Shown one piece after another: positions 9,216-18,950 of a DNA stretch of 64,000 bases. The DNA lies in contig NZ_UYZZ01000004.1 of assembly GCF_900626095.1 (NCBI RefSeq), forward strand, positions 124,001 to 188,000, read 5' to 3'. Position 1 is the first letter of the stretch. Every line of letters starts with the position of its first letter. Under the pieces are notes generated by a model, which worked only from the letters and a program-made list of their open reading frames with translations, did no database searches and had not been told where the DNA came from. The translations under genes were made by a program, and so were the position numbers. The stretch is from Clostridium rectalis (GTDB taxonomy: Bacteria; Bacillota; Clostridia; Clostridiales; Clostridiaceae).

Positions 9216-10055
9216 GTGGAAAAAATAAAAATAATAACGGATAGTACATCAGATTTACCAGGAGATATAATAGAAAAATATGATATAGAGGTGCTACCAC
9301 TCTTAGTTACTTTTGGGGAAGAGACGTATAAAGATGGAGTAGATATAAATCTTAAACAACTTTTAAACAAAATGGATGAATATGATGAGTTTCCGAGGAC
9401 AGCTCAAGTAAACCCTCAAAGGTTTTTAGAATGTTATAAAAGATATATAAAAGAAGGATATAAAATAGTTTCAATACATTTATCCTCTAAAATGAGTGGA
9501 ACATATCAATCAGCTTGTATAGCAAAGGAAATGTTAGATACAGACCAAATAGTAGTAATAGATTCTTTAAATGTTACTTCAGGCTTAGGATTATTAGTGA
9601 TAAAGTCTGCAACATTAAAAGAGGAAGGTTTTAATATAGAAAAAATAGAAGAAAAAATTAAAAAAACAATTCCTCATGTAAAAAGTGTTCTAATTTTTGA
9701 ATCTTTAGATAATTTAGTTAAAGGTGGCAGATTGTCTAAGACTGCAGGTATTATAGGGAATATTTTAGATATAAAATTAATTTTGAATGTTGAACAAGGT
9801 GAAATGGTAGTTTTAGATAAAGTTAGAGGAAGTAAAAAAGCTATTAGGCATATACTAGACTCTTTAGATACAATTGGTATAAAGAAAGATGAGACTCCTA
9901 TATTACTTCATATCGATGATGAGGATATATTAGAAGTTCTTAGTGAGAACATGGTTCATAAAAACATGGATTTTATAAAATGTGAAGTGGGATGTGTAGT
10001 AGGTGTGCACTCTGGACCTAGGGCTTGCGGAATATTTTTCATAGAAGATTATTAA
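9216..10055 (+). CDS. DegV family fatty-acid-binding protein
   Basis: 279 aa. DegV fold: ITDSTSDLP at the N-terminus, YKDGVDI, TAQVNPQ, the HLSSKMSGTYQSA loop that binds the fatty-acid carboxylate, DSLNVTSGLGL and a C-terminal VHSGPRACGIF. Family members (FakB-type) present fatty acids to a kinase in the cytoplasm; whether this is a FakB partner is not visible here since no fakA lies nearby. GTG start at 9216 follows AGGAGGGG. Confidence 0.9.
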   Translation: MEKIKIITDSTSDLPGDIIEKYDIEVLPLLVTFGEETYKDGVDINLKQLLNKMDEYDEFPRTAQVNPQRFLECYKRYIKEGYKIVSIHLSSKMSGTYQSACIAKEMLDTDQIVVIDSLNVTSGLGLLVIKSATLKEEGFNIEKIEEKIKKTIPHVKSVLIFESLDNLVKGGRLSKTAGIIGNILDIKLILNVEQGEMVVLDKVRGSKKAIRHILDSLDTIGIKKDETPILLHIDDEDILEVLSENMVHKNMDFIKCEVGCVVGVHSGPRACGIFFIEDY

Positions 10056-10066
10056 TTTTATTTATA

Positions 10067-10107
10067 AAAGGCAATGATTTTACTTATGTATCTTCATTGT
10101 TTTTTTA
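10067..10107 (+). terminator. Probable terminator after degV gene
   Basis: CAATGA (10072-10077) pairs with TCATTG (10094-10099), extended by weak pairs, followed by TTTTTTT. Stem is short, so confidence is moderate. Confidence 0.5.
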
Positions 10108-10250
10108 TTTGTTGTTTTTTACAAATTTTTATGCTAAAAATAAATTTATTTTCAGTTTAGTCCTGTATTTTTAGAAGGAAATTTTGAAAAAATGTAGAAT
10201 ACTTATAGTACTGTCTAAAATTTCTATAATTTTATAGGAGGGGTATCAAA

Positions 10251-11354
10251 ATGAATAAGAAGAAAGTAGTGTCACTACTTGCAGCTGCAGTAATGTCTTT
10301 ATCATTGTTTGCTGGATGTGGTGGTAGTGGAGAGAAAAAAGCAGAATCTGATAATAAGGCAAAGGAAACAAAGATTAAAGTTGGTATTGTTACGGATCAA
10401 GGTGGAATTAATGATGGTTCTTTTAATCAATCAGCTTATGCAGGTATACAAAAAGCGGAAAAAGAGCTAGGAGTTGAAATGATTTCTCCAATTGAATCAA
10501 AACAGCAAAACCAAATTCAACCTAACTTAAAACAAATGGCGGGAAGTGCTGATTTAGTAGTTGGGTGTGGATTTATGATGAAAAATCCTATGATAGAAGT
10601 ATCTAAAGAAGTTGCAGATAAAAAATTTATGATAGTTGACCAAGTAGTAGAATCACCAAATACTGTATCTATTACATTTAAAGAACAAGAAGGTTCTTTT
10701 TTAGTTGGTGTTATAGCTGGAAAGCTAACTAAAACTAATAAAGTTGGTTTTTTAGGTGGAATGGAAGGAGACGTTATAAATAGATTTGAATCAGGTTTTA
10801 TAGCAGGAGTTATGTCAGTTAATCCTGAAGCAGGTAAGGCATTAATGCCGGTAGATGCGAAAACTCCTGGTAAGAATGTAAAGTATGTAAACTCATTTGA
10901 TGACCAGCAAAAGGCATATGAAGCATCAAAAATGCTTTATAACAACAATGGCTGCGATATAGTTTTCCATGCAGCAGGGGGAGCAGGTACTGGGTTATTT
11001 AAGGCAGCAAAAGAATCCAATAAATATGCTATAGGTGTTGATTCAGACCAGGCTGCAGATCCAAAGTTAAAGGAATATAAAGATACAATAATTGTTTCAA
11101 TGGAAAAAAAGGTAGGAGATTCTGTAATAGATGTTATTAAATCTATAAAAGAAGATAAATTCCAGGGTGGAAAACATATAGTACTTGGAATAAAAGAAGA
11201 TAGAGTAAGAGTAGCTCCAACAATAAATGAAAAAGTAGTAACAAAAGAAGCACAAGAATTATCAGATAAGTACAAAGAAGCAATAAAAGGAGATAAATTT
11301 AAGGTTCCAGCAACAAGAAAGGAACTTAAAGAGTTTAAGGTTCCACAGATTTAG
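10251..11354 (+). CDS. BMP-family substrate-binding lipoprotein of nucleoside ABC importer
   Basis: 367 aa. N-terminal signal peptide of a lipoprotein: KKK, hydrophobic core and lipobox FAGC with the lipid-attached Cys at ~23, followed by a Gly/Ser linker. The mature part is the BMP/PnrA fold: VTDQGGINDGSFNQSAY, FKEQEGSFLVGVIAG, GFLGGMEG and FHAAGGAGTGLFKAA. Characterised relatives bind purine nucleosides such as guanosine. It is followed by an attenuator and then the ATPase and two permeases of the same importer, so it acts as the receptor at the outer face of the membrane. Strong AGGAGGGG ribosome site. Confidence 0.93.
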   Translation: MNKKKVVSLLAAAVMSLSLFAGCGGSGEKKAESDNKAKETKIKVGIVTDQGGINDGSFNQSAYAGIQKAEKELGVEMISPIESKQQNQIQPNLKQMAGSADLVVGCGFMMKNPMIEVSKEVADKKFMIVDQVVESPNTVSITFKEQEGSFLVGVIAGKLTKTNKVGFLGGMEGDVINRFESGFIAGVMSVNPEAGKALMPVDAKTPGKNVKYVNSFDDQQKAYEASKMLYNNNGCDIVFHAAGGAGTGLFKAAKESNKYAIGVDSDQAADPKLKEYKDTIIVSMEKKVGDSVIDVIKSIKEDKFQGGKHIVLGIKEDRVRVAPTINEKVVTKEAQELSDKYKEAIKGDKFKVPATRKELKEFKVPQI

Positions 11355-11361
11355 AATATAT

Positions 11362-11391
11362 AGCTAGGTGCTTATGCATCTAGCTTTTTTT
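11362..11391 (+). terminator. Attenuator between binding protein and ABC genes
   Basis: A 10-bp stem (11362-11371 with 11376-11385, one G-T pair), TTAT loop and T7 run. Partial readthrough would give more receptor than transporter, as is common in importer operons. Confidence 0.88.
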
Positions 11392-11413
11392 GTAAAGTAG
11401 GAGGAGGACTTAT

Positions 11414-12958
11414 ATGGAAAAGGTTGTGGAAATGAAAGGAATTACAAAAATTTTTCCTGGAACTGTAGCTAATGATAGTGTAGATTTTGATTTAGAAAAA
11501 GGAGAAATCCATGTTTTACTAGGGGAGAATGGAGCAGGGAAAACAACACTTATGAATGTACTTTATGGACTTTATCAACCAGAGGCAGGGGAGATTTATA
11601 TAAATAATAATAAGGTGGATATAAAAAGTCCTAAAGACGCTATAAAGCTTGGTATAGGAATGGTACATCAACATTTTATGTTAGTTAATAATTTTACTGT
11701 GGCAGAAAATATGATTTTAGGACAGGAAACTAAAAAAGGAGCATTTAACATAGACATCAAAAAGGCAGAAAAGGATACAAAAGAATTAGCAGATAAATAT
11801 GGTTTTAAAATAGATCCTAAATCTGTTATAGAAGATATAACAGTTGGACAACAGCAAAAGGTGGAGATTTTAAAGGCTTTATATAGAGGAGCAGAAGTAC
11901 TTATTTTAGATGAACCTACCGCAGTACTTACTCCACAGGAGATAGAAGAACTTGGAATAATATTAAAAAATTTAATAAAAGAAGGTAAATCTATAATACT
12001 TATTACTCATAAACTTAAAGAAGTTATGAGCATGAGTAATAGGGTAACTATAATAAGAAGGGGTAAATATATAGATACTATAAAAACAGAGGATACAAAT
12101 ATAGATAAATTAGCAGAAATGATGGTAGGAAGAAAGGTTAATTTAGTAGTTAATAAATCTAGTGCTAAAAAGGGAGATGTAATCTTTAAAATAGAAAACT
12201 TAAGGGCTCTAGACCATAGAGGACTTCCTGCATTAAGAGGGCTAAATTTAGATTTGAGATCAGGAGAAATTTTGGGTATAGCAGGGGTTGATGGAAATGG
12301 ACAAACAGAGCTTATAGAAAGCATTGTAGGTCTTAGAAAGGTTATAGATGGGAAAATAATATTAAAGGGTGAAGAAATCACAAATAAAAATACAAAAGAA
12401 ATATCTGAGGCTGGAATATCCCATATACCAGAGGATAGACATAAAAGAGGTTTAGTACTTAAATATTCTTTACTTGAAAATTCTGTACTGGGAATTCATT
12501 ATAGAAAACCTTTTAGTAAGGGTATAATGATGGATTATGACAAAATAAGAAAGCATGCTAAAACTATAATAGATAATTTTGATGTAAGAACTCCTAATGA
12601 AGATGTAACAGCAGCTTCACTATCTGGAGGAAATCAGCAGAAGATGGTTGTAGCAAGGGAAATTGAGAAAGATCCGGATATGTTAATAGCAGCACAACCC
12701 ACAAGGGGATTAGATGTAGGAGCTATTGAATATATACACAAAAGGTTAATAGAAGAAAGAGACAAAGGAAGAGCTGTTCTTTTGGTTTCTTTAGAGTTAG
12801 ATGAGGTAATGGCATTATCAGACAGAATTGCTGTTATTTATGATGGGGAAATTGTAGATATACTAGATACAAAAGATGCTACAGAACAAAAACTTGGAAT
12901 ACTTATGGCAGGAGGAAAATTAAAAGATAATGAGAAAGGAGGTATGGAAAATGAGTAA
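11414..12958 (+). CDS. ABC importer ATPase, tandem domains (NupO-like)
   Basis: 514 aa with two ABC domains as in sugar and nucleoside importers (RbsA/NupO layout). Domain 1 is complete: Walker A GENGAGKTT, signature TVGQQQKVEI, Walker B LILDEPT and His switch LITHK. Domain 2 is degenerate: Walker A reads GVDGNGQTE, without the GK[ST], and Walker B reads IAAQPTRGLD, while the signature LSGGNQQK is good. This asymmetry is normal for the family. AGGAGGA precedes ATG 11414. The last 8 bp overlap the next gene. Confidence 0.95.
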   Translation: MEKVVEMKGITKIFPGTVANDSVDFDLEKGEIHVLLGENGAGKTTLMNVLYGLYQPEAGEIYINNNKVDIKSPKDAIKLGIGMVHQHFMLVNNFTVAENMILGQETKKGAFNIDIKKAEKDTKELADKYGFKIDPKSVIEDITVGQQQKVEILKALYRGAEVLILDEPTAVLTPQEIEELGIILKNLIKEGKSIILITHKLKEVMSMSNRVTIIRRGKYIDTIKTEDTNIDKLAEMMVGRKVNLVVNKSSAKKGDVIFKIENLRALDHRGLPALRGLNLDLRSGEILGIAGVDGNGQTELIESIVGLRKVIDGKIILKGEEITNKNTKEISEAGISHIPEDRHKRGLVLKYSLLENSVLGIHYRKPFSKGIMMDYDKIRKHAKTIIDNFDVRTPNEDVTAASLSGGNQQKMVVAREIEKDPDMLIAAQPTRGLDVGAIEYIHKRLIEERDKGRAVLLVSLELDEVMALSDRIAVIYDGEIVDILDTKDATEQKLGILMAGGKLKDNEKGGMENE

Positions 12959-14042
12959 TAAAGAGAATATAGAAAGTAAAAATCATATAAAAATTATAAA
13001 AAGTTTTTCCATATCTGCTATATCAATAATACTGGCTTTGTTTATTTCAGTATTCTTTGTAATGTGGGCAAAAGACTATAATTTTACTAAGGCTTCTGGA
13101 TTACTTTTTAAGTCTATATGGAAGGGAAGTTTTGGTTCTAAGGCGAATTTAATAGAGACATTTGTTTTTGCAACTCCACTTATATTTACAGGTCTTGCCC
13201 ATGCAGTTGCCTTTAGAACTGGGCTCTTTAATATAGGTGTAGAGGGTCAATTTATTATGGGTATGATAATTGCAACTTTAGTGGGACTTATTCCAGGAAT
13301 ACCAGCAATAGTTCATATTCCATTGACAATTCTTGCAGGAACGGTTGCAGGAGCTTTGTGGGCTGGAATCCCAGGATATTTGAAAGCAAGAGTTGGAACG
13401 AATGAAGTTGTAAATACTATAATGCTTAACTTTGTAGCTAAAAGTGTATCGAACTATTTTACTATGGGGCCTTTTCATATGCAAGATTCAGCTACTACCC
13501 CAAACATACAAAAATCATCTGAGTTATTTAGATTTTTAGGGCAATTTAATAGACTAAATGTAAGTTTAATTATTGCCATAGTATTTGCCTTTTTAGTATA
13601 CATTCTTTTGTGGAAGACAACTACGGGATACGAAATAAGGGCAGTAGGGCTAAGTCCTACCTCAGCGGAATATGGCGGTATAAGCATAAAGAAAAATATT
13701 ATACTTGCAATGGTTATATCCGGTATAATTGCGGGACTAGGTGGAGCAACGCATGTAATGGGAGTACAGCATCAATCTATGCAACTTGGAGGTTTTCCAG
13801 GTTATGGTATGGATGGTATAGCGGTAGCTTTAGTTGCTAAAAGCAATCCTATAGGAGTAATATTTTCAGCTATTTTATTTGCTGCATTAAATTATAGTTC
13901 AGGAACATTAATGCTCGCAGGAATACCAAAGACTATAGTTTATTTAATTCAAGGTATAATAATATTATTTATAGCAGGAGAATACGCATTTAAATTAATA
14001 TCTCAGAGAATGAAAAAAAAGGAGGCATTGGCAAATGAGTAG
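12951..14042 (+). CDS. ABC nucleoside importer permease 1 (NupP-like)
   Basis: 363 aa, BPD_transp_2 family, about ten membrane helices. The conserved cytoplasmic coupling region ATTPNIQKS / GLSPTSAEYGGI and the glycine-rich GGATHVMGVQHQ stretch are present, plus GLFNIGVEGQFIMG near residue 80. Start is ATG 12951, which overlaps the ATPase stop by 8 bp and follows AAAGGAGGT; an in-frame ATG at 12930 lies inside the ATPase gene upstream of that ribosome site. Works with the preceding ATPase and the following permease. Confidence 0.93.
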   Translation: MSNKENIESKNHIKIIKSFSISAISIILALFISVFFVMWAKDYNFTKASGLLFKSIWKGSFGSKANLIETFVFATPLIFTGLAHAVAFRTGLFNIGVEGQFIMGMIIATLVGLIPGIPAIVHIPLTILAGTVAGALWAGIPGYLKARVGTNEVVNTIMLNFVAKSVSNYFTMGPFHMQDSATTPNIQKSSELFRFLGQFNRLNVSLIIAIVFAFLVYILLWKTTTGYEIRAVGLSPTSAEYGGISIKKNIILAMVISGIIAGLGGATHVMGVQHQSMQLGGFPGYGMDGIAVALVAKSNPIGVIFSAILFAALNYSSGTLMLAGIPKTIVYLIQGIIILFIAGEYAFKLISQRMKKKEALANE

Positions 14043-14970
14043 TTCATTTTTTACAACAATAATAGGAATTCTTGGAGCCACATTGAGACTTGCAACGCCT
14101 CTTATATTTGCAGCTTTAGGTGGAGTATTTTCAGAGAAATCAGGAGTTGTAAATATTGCACTAGAAGGTATTATGATTACAGGAGCTTTTTTCGCTGTAC
14201 TGGGATCATATATATCAGGGAGTCCATGGATAGGAGTTATATTTGCTATAGCAGCGGGAATTGTTATGTCTTTTATACATGCTTACTTAAGTATAAATTT
14301 AAAAGCGGATCAGGTTGTATCTGGTGTAGGTATAAATGTGTTTGCAGATGCTCTTATGAGTTTTTTAATAGTAAAGTTTTTTGGTACGGCGTCTCAAACA
14401 AGTGTTGTTGATTCTATTCCATATCCGACAGAAACTATGGGTAGCATTCCAATTATTGGACCTTTACTTAAAGAACTTAATTGGTTTGTTTATATAGCTA
14501 TAATATTAGTATTTATATCTCATTACGTTATATATAAAACCCCACTTGGACTTAGAATAAGGTCTGTTGGAGAGCATCCCAAGGCTGCAGATACTTTAGG
14601 AGTTAATGTTTATACTATTAGATATTTGTGTGTTATTTTATCTGGAATACTTGGTGCACTTGGAGGTGCAACTTTATCTATAGGAATAATGAATCTTTAT
14701 AGAGAGGGAATGGTAAGTGGTAGAGGATATATAGCTTTAGCAGCTATGATTTTTGGTAACTGGAAGCCTATAAATGCTATGTGGGCATCACTTTTATTTG
14801 CCTTTGCAGATGCGCTTCAATTGTTTGCTAAAGGTTTTGGGTGGACATTACCTGGTGAAGTTTATGAAGCATTTCCATATATATTAACAATGTTAGTTCT
14901 AGCTGGATTTGTTGGGAAAACTCAGGCGCCAGCAGCAGATGGTGTACCATATGAAAAAGGTGAAAGATAA
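14035..14970 (+). CDS. ABC nucleoside importer permease 2 (NupQ-like)
   Basis: 311 aa, BPD_transp_2 family, about nine helices. GVVNIALEGIMITGAF near residue 45 and GEHPKAADTLGVNV are the family hallmarks. The start overlaps the preceding permease by 8 bp (ATGAGTAG) with GGAGG upstream, so subunits are made by coupled translation. Last gene of the importer operon; terminator at 15026-15055. Confidence 0.93.
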   Translation: MSSSFFTTIIGILGATLRLATPLIFAALGGVFSEKSGVVNIALEGIMITGAFFAVLGSYISGSPWIGVIFAIAAGIVMSFIHAYLSINLKADQVVSGVGINVFADALMSFLIVKFFGTASQTSVVDSIPYPTETMGSIPIIGPLLKELNWFVYIAIILVFISHYVIYKTPLGLRIRSVGEHPKAADTLGVNVYTIRYLCVILSGILGALGGATLSIGIMNLYREGMVSGRGYIALAAMIFGNWKPINAMWASLLFAFADALQLFAKGFGWTLPGEVYEAFPYILTMLVLAGFVGKTQAPAADGVPYEKGER

Positions 14971-15025
14971 TAATGAATTTAGTTTAAACTTTTTAAATAT
15001 GGTAGCGCTTTACTATTAGTAATAT

Positions 15026-15055
15026 CAAGGCTGTTTAATATACAGCCTTGTTTTT
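15026..15055 (+). terminator. Terminator of nucleoside importer operon
   Basis: Perfect 9-bp stem CAAGGCTGT / ACAGCCTTG (15026-15034, 15042-15050) followed by TTTTT. Confidence 0.92.
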
Positions 15056-15152
15056 GTTAAAAATAAAAATATAACATAAAGCTTTCATTTTAGTAATTAA
15101 AAGGGAATAAATTAATAGAGCTTTAATGTATATAAAAGCCCCTTAATAATTT

Positions 15153-15182
15153 TTAACAAAGGAAAGAATTTAGTGTTATAAT
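15153..15182 (+). promoter_or_regulatory. Probable promoter for rpoN
   Basis: TTAACA (15153-15158), 18 bp, TATAAT (15177-15182), followed by a GGGAAAGGG ribosome site and the rpoN ATG at 15209. Confidence 0.6.
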
Positions 15183-15208
15183 GTTAATGGGAAAGGGTGT
15201 TGATAGTT

Positions 15209-16573
15209 ATGAATATTGATTTTAATTTAACTATGACTCAAGAACAAAAATTAGTAATGACTCAACAAATGCAATTATCTATAAAAATATTACAATTGTC
15301 CTCTTATGAATTACAAAAATATGTGGAGAAAGAAGTAGAGGAGAATCCTGTGCTTGAAATTAAAGAAGTAGAAAAAAGTGAAAAAATAGAAGAGATAAAT
15401 TATAAAGATATGGTAAAGTATTTGGAATTTGATAATTATGGACATTCTAATTTTGTAAATAGAGATGAAGAAGAAGTGTCTCCCTTTACATTTATTTCCG
15501 AAGAGAAGTCTTTAAAGCAATACTTAAGGGAACAAATAAGTGAATCAGATGAAAAGGATTGCATGAAAGTTGTATGTAATTATATTGTTGAAAATATAGA
15601 TGATAGAGGTTATTTATGCGAGAGTACTGATAGTATAGCAGAGCAGTTAAAGATATCTAAAGATGTGATTAATTATGCATTAGATATAGTTCAGGATTTA
15701 GAACCGGATGGTATTGGTGCTAGGGATTTAAAAGAGTGTTTAAGTATTCAATGCAAAAAAAAGCGGATAAAGGATAAGACATTATATTTAATTATTGAAA
15801 ATCACCTTCAGGATATTGCTGAAAACAAATATGGGAATATTGCGAAAAAACTAGGTATAGATATAAAAAAAGCACAACAGTATGGAGACTTTATAAAAAC
15901 CCTTCAACCTAAGCCTTCTAGAGGGTTTTATACTGGAGAGGAAGTAAAATATGTTGTACCAGATGCTTATATAAAAAAAATAGGAAGAGACTATCATATT
16001 ATTATGAATGATGATTTGACTCCTAGACTTACTATTAATAAATTGTATAGGGGAATAATACAAAATGAAGATGATAAAAAAGCAATAGATTATGTTAAAA
16101 ATAGATTGGACAGTGCTATATTTTTAATGAAAAGCATAGATCAAAGGAAAAGTACTATATATAAAGTGTTAGAGGAAATATTAGAAAAGCAAATACAGTA
16201 TTTTGATTTAGGGGATAATCATTTAAAACCTATGACATTAAAGGAAATTGCAGAAAAATTAAATATGCATGAATCTACAATAAGTAGAGCAATAAAGGAT
16301 AAATATATACATACAAATAGAGGAACAATAAAAATAAAGGATTTATTTACTACAGCTATACCTTTTAAAGGAGATAAAGAAAATTTATCCTCAATAAAGG
16401 TTAAAAAGTCTATAAATGAATTAATAGATAAAGAGGATAAAAAAAGTCCTTTATCAGATCAGGCTATATGCGATATTTTAAAAGAAAACGGAGTGAATAT
16501 TTCAAGGAGAACTGTGGCAAAATACAGAGAGGAAATTGGACTCAAGTCTTCTAAGGGTAGAAGAAGGTATTAA
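15209..16573 (+). CDS. rpoN: RNA polymerase sigma-54 factor
   Basis: 454 aa. Region I is Gln/Leu-rich (LTMTQEQKLVMTQQMQLS), followed by an acidic region II, the core-binding domain (EEVKYVVPDAYI, LTPRLTINKLY), a helix-turn-helix (MHESTISRAIKDKYI) and the invariant RpoN box ISRRTVAKYRE near the C-terminus. Sigma-54 recognises -24/-12 promoters and needs AAA+ activators; none is encoded in this window. Start ATG 15209 is preferred over GTG 15197, which lies in the ribosome site. rpoN directly upstream of cggR is a common clostridial arrangement. Confidence 0.96.
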   Translation: MNIDFNLTMTQEQKLVMTQQMQLSIKILQLSSYELQKYVEKEVEENPVLEIKEVEKSEKIEEINYKDMVKYLEFDNYGHSNFVNRDEEEVSPFTFISEEKSLKQYLREQISESDEKDCMKVVCNYIVENIDDRGYLCESTDSIAEQLKISKDVINYALDIVQDLEPDGIGARDLKECLSIQCKKKRIKDKTLYLIIENHLQDIAENKYGNIAKKLGIDIKKAQQYGDFIKTLQPKPSRGFYTGEEVKYVVPDAYIKKIGRDYHIIMNDDLTPRLTINKLYRGIIQNEDDKKAIDYVKNRLDSAIFLMKSIDQRKSTIYKVLEEILEKQIQYFDLGDNHLKPMTLKEIAEKLNMHESTISRAIKDKYIHTNRGTIKIKDLFTTAIPFKGDKENLSSIKVKKSINELIDKEDKKSPLSDQAICDILKENGVNISRRTVAKYREEIGLKSSKGRRRY

Positions 16574-16591
16574 AAAAATTTATATTTACTA

Positions 16592-16620
16592 TTGGAAAAT
16601 AATAATATTTGGTTTATAAT
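16592..16620 (+). promoter_or_regulatory. Glycolytic operon promoter
   Basis: TTGGAA (16592-16597), 17-bp spacer, consensus TATAAT (16615-16620), lying just upstream of the candidate CggR operator and the cggR TTG start. Confidence 0.8.
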
Positions 16621-16625
16621 ATAAC

Positions 16626-16661
16626 TGGGATTAAAAAATAATTACCGGGACATTTAATGAC
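16626..16661 (+). promoter_or_regulatory. CggR operator, two half-sites
   Basis: TGGGAT-N6-ATAA-N4-CGGGAC-N6-TGAC (16626-16661). The spacing is exactly that of the Bacillus subtilis CggR operator (CGGGAC-N6-TGTC-N4-CGGGAC-N6-TGTC). The right half is close to consensus and the left half degenerate, like a weak/strong site pair. The position right after the -10 box fits repression of the glycolytic operon when fructose-1,6-bisphosphate is low. Confidence 0.78.
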
Positions 16662-16678
16662 CAGAGGAGTGCTTTTGT

Positions 16679-17710
16679 TTGGAAGATATATTAAAATTAC
16701 AACAAAAAATTGTTCCTGAAATAATAGAGTTACTTGAAAAAAGATATATTATTTTAAGAAATATTTATTACAGTCAGCCAGTGGGAAGAAGAATTTTAGC
16801 TAGGAATTTAGAGATCAGCGAAAGAGTGGTTAGAACTGAAATAAATTTTTTAAAAGATCAAAATTTTATAGAAATAACTGTTCCGGGGATGATAGTTACT
16901 TCAGAAGGGGAAGAGATAATAGACAAACTTAAAGATTTTATTCATGAGATGAAGGGTTTATCTGAGTTAGAAAAATCTCTAAAGAGGGTACTGGGACTGA
17001 AAAATGTAATAATAGTTGCTGGAGATGTGGAAGAAGATACCACAGTTGTAAGTGAATTAGGTAAAGCTTCTGCAAATTATCTTAAGTCCATATTATCAAA
17101 TGACTATATTGTTGCACTTACAGGAGGTAGTACTGTTAGAGAAGTTGTTAATAATATTTCAAAAATTAATAATCTTAAAAATATTACTGTAGTACCTGCA
17201 AGAGGAGGCATGGGCAGAAATGTTGAAACTCAGGCAAATACTCTTGTATCTAATTTAGCAAATAAAATTAATGCTAATTATAAGCTACTACATGTACCAG
17301 ATAATTTAAGTAAAGAATCTATAAATGCTATGCTTAAGGAAAAGGGAGTAAAGGAAGTTTTAGATGTAATATATAGTGCAGATGTTTTAGTTTATGGTAT
17401 CGGTAGAGCAGATGATATGGCAAGAAGAAGAGGGCTAAGTACTAAAGAGATAGAAGCACTTGAATGTAATGGAGCTGTAGGAGAGGCTTTTGGTTATTAT
17501 TTTAATAGAGCAGGGGAAGAAGTATATTCTACTCCAACTATGGGAATAAAAAATAATCAGATAAAGGATATTCCTCATTTAATAGCAGTAGCGGGAGGAA
17601 AATCTAAGGCAGAGGCTATAATTTCAACAGAATTACATAATCCTAACGGAATTCTAATTACAGATGAAGGTGCAGCAAGAGAGGTGCTAAGGTTATTTAG
17701 CAATTTATAA
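16679..17710 (+). CDS. cggR: Central glycolytic genes regulator CggR (SorC family)
   Basis: 343 aa repressor. Residues ~20-75 form a winged helix (SQPVGRRILARNLEISERVVRTEINFLKD region). The rest is the SorC effector domain, with TGGSTVREVV, VPARGGMGRN, GIGRADDMARRRG and the C-terminal GILITDEGAAREVL. In Firmicutes this domain binds fructose-1,6-bisphosphate, which releases the operator. TTG start at 16679 lies about 9 nt after AGAGGAG. First gene of the operon cggR-gap-pgk-tpiA-gpmI-eno, so autoregulated through the operator at 16626-16661. Confidence 0.95.
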   Translation: MEDILKLQQKIVPEIIELLEKRYIILRNIYYSQPVGRRILARNLEISERVVRTEINFLKDQNFIEITVPGMIVTSEGEEIIDKLKDFIHEMKGLSELEKSLKRVLGLKNVIIVAGDVEEDTTVVSELGKASANYLKSILSNDYIVALTGGSTVREVVNNISKINNLKNITVVPARGGMGRNVETQANTLVSNLANKINANYKLLHVPDNLSKESINAMLKEKGVKEVLDVIYSADVLVYGIGRADDMARRRGLSTKEIEALECNGAVGEAFGYYFNRAGEEVYSTPTMGIKNNQIKDIPHLIAVAGGKSKAEAIISTELHNPNGILITDEGAAREVLRLFSNL

Positions 17711-17734
17711 TATTATTACTATTTGATTAAGTTA

Positions 17735-17756
17735 TACAATATAAAAATATATTGTA
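17735..17756 (+). other. AT-rich hairpin upstream of gap
   Basis: TACAATATA (17735-17743) pairs perfectly with TATATTGTA (17748-17756), loop AAAA. No T-run directly follows. In Bacillus the cggR-gapA messenger is cleaved in this interval and the gap messenger is stabilised by a 5' stem-loop; this hairpin could serve the same purpose. Confidence 0.4.
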
Positions 17757-17805
17757 TTTAAAATATTTTTATGCCACAACATATTAAATTGAAGAACTAT
17801 TTTAA

Positions 17806-18834
<1,029 letters not shown>

Positions 18835-18880
18835 TTTATAGTAATAGGTTTGTTTAACTTATAGTTAAGGAATAAACTGA

Positions 18881-18928
18881 AGAGGGTTTTGGTTTGTAGT
18901 TAATGGCTATAAGACAAAACCCTTTTTT
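18881..18928 (+). terminator. Internal terminator between gap and pgk
   Basis: GGGTTTTG (18884-18891) pairs with CAAAACCC (18915-18922), extended by several A-T/G-T pairs, followed by TTTTTT. Readthrough is needed for the downstream genes unless another promoter exists. Confidence 0.8.
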
Positions 18929-18950
18929 ATATATAGAAAGGATGGTTTAT

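Noticed and set aside
10056-10250. Purine riboswitch before the nucleoside importer
   Set aside because: The conserved junction sequences of the purine aptamer are absent; only a weak terminator and AT-rich DNA are present.
18903-18950. N-terminal extension of Pgk
   Set aside because: The ATG lies within the gap-pgk terminator and has no ribosome site; GTG 18951 gives the normal length.
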